A DNA stretch of 7,918 bases from JBFLVN01 sp040758475. Lineage in GTDB: Bacteria > JAGRBM01. Position numbers and translations under genes: made by a program. This document shows, in pieces, positions 5,753 through 7,918 of the stretch. Position 1 is the first letter of the stretch. Every line of letters begins with the position of its first letter. The stretch is taken from assembly GCA_040758475.1 (NCBI GenBank), contig JBFLVN010000175.1:1-7918 (forward strand), given 5' to 3'. Below the pieces are notes generated by a model that was not told where the DNA came from, ran no database searches, and saw nothing but the letters and a program-made list of their open reading frames with translations.

Positions 5753-7309
5753 CTACCGGTGGCTCCGGTCGAGGCTGCGGTACTGGATGGCCTCGGAGAG
5801 GTGCTCGACGCCGATGGATTCCTTCCCGTCCAGGTCGGCGATGGTGCGGGCGACTTTGAGAATCCGGTCGAAGGCGCGGGCCGAGAGCCCCAGGCGGTCC
5901 ACGACCATTTCGAGCAAGCGATGCCCCTCCCGGTCCAACTGGCAAAAGCGCGTCCGGTCCCGGGGGCCCATGCGGGCGTTGCAGGCCACCTGGGGGCCCA
6001 CAACCTTGCTCCTTCGCCCTTTCCCGAAGCGCTCCCGCTGGATATCCCGGCACTTTTCGATCCGCTCGCGAATTTCCGCCGAAGGCTGGCCGCGCCGCTC
6101 GTCGGCCAAATCCTGGTAGCGGACGCGGGGGACTTCGATCTGGATGTCGATCCGGTCGAGGAGCGGTCCCGAAACCCGCGAACGGTAGCGCTGCACCTGG
6201 GCCGCCAGGCACGTGCAATCGTGCTGCGGGTCGCCCGCGTAGCCGCAGGGGCAGGGATTCATGGCCGCTACGAGCATGAAGGACGAAGGATAAGTGAGCG
6301 ATATCTGAGCCCGCGAAATGACGACCTGGCCGTCTTCCATCGGCTGCCGCAGGACTTCGAGGACGTTCTTCTTGAATTCGGGAAGCTCATCCAAAAACAA
6401 GACGCCGTTGTGGGCGAGCGAGACTTCGCCGGGCCTTGGGAACGCTCCGCCGCCGATGAGTCCCGCGTCCGATACGGTGTGATGGGGCGAGCGGAAGGGG
6501 CGTTCCCGGATGAGCCCCCCTTCGGGCCCCGGGACGCCCGCCACCGAGTAGACCTTCGTCGTTTCAAGCGCCTCCTCGAAGCCCATCGCCGGGAGGATTC
6601 CAGGGAGGCGCTTGGCCAGCATGGTTTTGCCCGACCCCGGCGGGCCGATGAGGAGGGCGTTGTGCCCGCCCGCCGCCGCCACTTCGAGGGCGCGCTTGGC
6701 ATGTTCCTGGCCCTTGATCTCCTGGAAGTCGGGAAGGAACTCGGAGGGAATGGCGGGGGAAACGCGAGCACCGTCTTCTCGGAATGGTTCAAGAGGTGAT
6801 TCCCCGTTCAAAAACTGGACGGCGTCCGACAGTCGTTTGACGGGATAGATCGTGACGCCATCGACGATGGACGCCTCCCGGGCGTTGGCGCTCGGGAGGA
6901 GAATCCCCCCGCTCCCCAGTTCCCTGGCCATGGCCGCCACCGGAAGGGCGCCCCGGATGGGCTTTACTTCGCCATCCAGTGCCAACTCGCCCAGGACGAG
7001 AAACTCCGAGAGCCGTTCTTTCTGGACCTGCCCCGTCGCCGCCAGGATTGCCAGCGATGCTGGAAGATCGAAGGCCGAGCCTTCCTTGCGGATGTCGGCG
7101 GGAGCCAGATTCACCGTGATCCGCTTGGGTGGAAAGTGGTAACCCGAATTTTTGATGGCGGCCCGGATGCGGTCTTTTCCTTCCCGGACCGCCCCTTCGG
7201 GAAGGCCCACGGTAAAGAAAGCCGGCGCGCCTCCGGCCACGTCCACTTCCACGGAAAGCTGGTAGGCATCGATCCCTAGAATCGCGCTCGAATAGACACG
7301 GGCCATCAT
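5753..7309 (-). CDS. comM: YifB/ComM family AAA+ ATPase (Mg-chelatase-like)
   Basis: A 518-residue AAA+ protein. ComM in Vibrio and relatives is a hexameric helicase that drives branch migration when transformed single-stranded DNA is integrated; YifB homologues also occur widely in bacteria with no known competence. Order of domains: N-terminal ChlI-type domain (about 1-165; MARVYSSAILGIDAY start, GLPEGAVREGKDR), AAA+ core with Walker A GPPGSGKT at 222-229 and Walker B VLFLDE at 303-308, a CPCG...CTC cysteine set (C353, C355, C365, C367) that may bind zinc, an arginine-finger region (SGPLLDRID, 380-388), and a C-terminal Mg-chelatase domain (GLSARAFDRILKVARTIADL). Length matches the family. 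A GTG at 7321 is in frame but overlaps the ribosome binding site, so the ATG at 7309 (MMARVYSS) is preferred. A sigma-54 promoter lies directly upstream. Confidence 0.96.
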   Translation of the reverse strand: MMARVYSSAILGIDAYQLSVEVDVAGGAPAFFTVGLPEGAVREGKDRIRAAIKNSGYHFPPKRITVNLAPADIRKEGSAFDLPASLAILAATGQVQKERLSEFLVLGELALDGEVKPIRGALPVAAMARELGSGGILLPSANAREASIVDGVTIYPVKRLSDAVQFLNGESPLEPFREDGARVSPAIPSEFLPDFQEIKGQEHAKRALEVAAAGGHNALLIGPPGSGKTMLAKRLPGILPAMGFEEALETTKVYSVAGVPGPEGGLIRERPFRSPHHTVSDAGLIGGGAFPRPGEVSLAHNGVLFLDELPEFKKNVLEVLRQPMEDGQVVISRAQISLTYPSSFMLVAAMNPCPCGYAGDPQHDCTCLAAQVQRYRSRVSGPLLDRIDIQIEVPRVRYQDLADERRGQPSAEIRERIEKCRDIQRERFGKGRRSKVVGPQVACNARMGPRDRTRFCQLDREGHRLLEMVVDRLGLSARAFDRILKVARTIADLDGKESIGVEHLSEAIQYRSLDRSHR

Positions 7310-7320
7310 GGGCGGGGGCA

Positions 7321-7328
7321 CTCCTTTT
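7321..7328 (-). promoter_or_regulatory. Ribosome binding site of yifB that decides its start
   Basis: AAAAGGAG on the minus strand, 11 bases before the ATG at 7309. Its last base is the first base of the in-frame GTG at 7321, so that GTG cannot be the start served by this site. The ATG at 7306 is 14 bases away and less likely. Confidence 0.75.
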
Positions 7329-7338
7329 CACGGGTAGA

Positions 7339-7354
7339 AGCAAGGGAGGTGCCA
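7339..7354 (-). promoter_or_regulatory. Sigma-54 (RpoN) promoter upstream of yifB
   Basis: The minus strand reads TGGCAC (7354-7349), five bases, then TTGCT (7343-7339), matching the consensus TGGCAC-N5-TTGCW at every fixed base with the exact GG-to-GC spacing of -24/-12 promoters. The implied transcription start is near 7328, giving a very short leader that begins at the AAAAGGAG ribosome binding site of yifB. Transcription would need an enhancer-binding activator bound upstream, in the roughly 100-base gap (7355-7456) or within the kinase gene. I saw no clear paired activator site there. Confidence 0.7.
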
Positions 7355-7456
7355 TCGCCCGAAATATGCGCAAGTAGCTGATATTGTTTGGCTTATCCCG
7401 AAAATCACGAAATCGGAGGTTTTGAATTTTGTCTGAAATCCGAACGAGCCGCGGGG

Positions 7457-7918
7457 TCAGGACGCGACCGCCTTCAAATGCTGGACCTTCTCACCGCTCG
7501 TGTTTCCGGCGGCGGGAAGGAGAATCTGGAAGGTGGTCCCCTGCCCCGCGGCGCTTTGCACCTGGATGGCGCCGCCGCCGCCCCGGACGATCCCGTGCAC
7601 GACGGCGAGCCCCAGGCCCGTTCCCGACTTCTTGGTCGTAAAGAACGGGTCGAAGATTTTGGTCTGGGTTTCCAGGGACATGCCCGAGCCCGTATCCGAA
7701 ACCTGGACCTGGACGTAATCCCCCGAAGGGAGGTCGGGCCTGGAGAAAGTCCCATCCAGAACCCCCCGGTCCGCGGTAAGGGCGTGGGCCCGGATTTCGA
7801 TCCTTCCTTTCTGTCTGCCAATGGCCTCCGCCGCGTTGGCCAGGAGGTTCATCATCACCTGCCGCAGGCGGCTGGCGTCGATCTGGATCGGCGGGAGCCC
7901 CGGAGCGAGGCTGTATTC
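7457..7918 (-). CDS. Sensor histidine kinase, C-terminal ATPase domain (5' part outside window)
   Basis: The last 153 residues of a two-component sensor kinase, open at the right edge of the window. All ATP-binding boxes of the HATPase_c domain are visible: N box (VMMNLLANAAEAI), G1 (DTGSGM), F box (FDPFFTTK) and G2 (GTGLGLAVVHGIV). This pattern is typical of NtrB-like and PAS-containing kinases. The input domains and the phospho-accepting His are outside the window. The protein ends shortly after the ATPase fold (tail EKVQHLKAVAS), so it has no C-terminal receiver domain. Such kinases often pair with sigma-54 activators, and a sigma-54 promoter follows its stop by about 100 bases, but the partner regulator is not visible and a link to yifB is inference. 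Confidence 0.93.
   Translation of the reverse strand, partial: EYSLAPGLPPIQIDASRLRQVMMNLLANAAEAIGRQKGRIEIRAHALTADRGVLDGTFSRPDLPSGDYVQVQVSDTGSGMSLETQTKIFDPFFTTKKSGTGLGLAVVHGIVRGGGGAIQVQSAAGQGTTFQILLPAAGNTSGEKVQHLKAVAS

Noticed and set aside
5759..6799. Long plus-strand open frame (346 codons) across yifB
   Set aside because: It is antisense to an unmistakable yifB reading frame with Walker motifs; its protein has no recognisable domain and its openness follows from high-GC codon bias.
7355..7456. Possible activator binding site or sigma-70 promoter in the AT-richer gap before yifB
   Set aside because: GATTTCG/GATTTTCG is only a near direct repeat and the -10-like CATATT lacks a partner; not strong enough to call.
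1..7918. CRISPR array, tRNA, rRNA or insertion sequence
   Set aside because: No regularly spaced repeats, tRNA-like cloverleaf, rRNA stretch or transposase motif was seen; nearly all sequence is explained by the minus-strand genes.

Overview
The window is one continuous minus-strand gene block from a GC-rich bacterium (about 60-65% GC in most of it). Genes are tightly packed, often with 4-base overlaps, and GTG and TTG starts are used. A near-perfect sigma-54 (-24/-12) promoter, an NtrB-like histidine kinase C-terminus and a ComM/YifB ATPase point to a Gram-negative-type bacterium rather than an actinobacterium. The sequence alone does not identify the phylum.

In the direction of transcription (from 7918 down to 1), the window begins with the C-terminal ATPase domain of a sensor histidine kinase (truncated by the window edge). 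An intergenic stretch with the sigma-54 promoter follows, then a complete yifB/comM gene. Next come two very small membrane-protein genes in a stretch of distinctly lower GC (about 45%). A leader with a strong hairpin, which would bury the ribosome binding site, precedes a 2-oxoglutarate/Fe(II)-type oxygenase gene. That gene overlaps a gene for a four-helix membrane protein.

The remaining half (about 1-3941) is a phosphonate biosynthesis operon. It encodes a PEP mutase fused to a nucleotidyltransferase, a two-subunit ComDE-like phosphonopyruvate decarboxylase (alpha and beta overlapping by 4 bases), and a 2-aminoethylphosphonate transaminase that runs off the left edge just before its stop. 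Together these predict PEP -> phosphonopyruvate -> phosphonoacetaldehyde -> 2-aminoethylphosphonate (AEP). The fused nucleotidyltransferase would activate AEP as a nucleotide conjugate (probably CMP-AEP) for transfer to a lipid or glycan. The transferase itself is not in the window and may lie beyond position 1.

The most unusual points are: (1) the PEP mutase gating loop has Cys where PEP mutases have Asn, resembling the lyase branch of its superfamily; (2) the fused nucleotidyltransferase has a degenerate nucleotide-binding loop; (3) a hairpin overlaps the start of the oxygenase gene; (4) yifB appears to be under sigma-54 control; and (5) there is a compositionally foreign pair of micro-membrane-protein genes. 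Long plus-strand open frames across the window are shadows of these genes.
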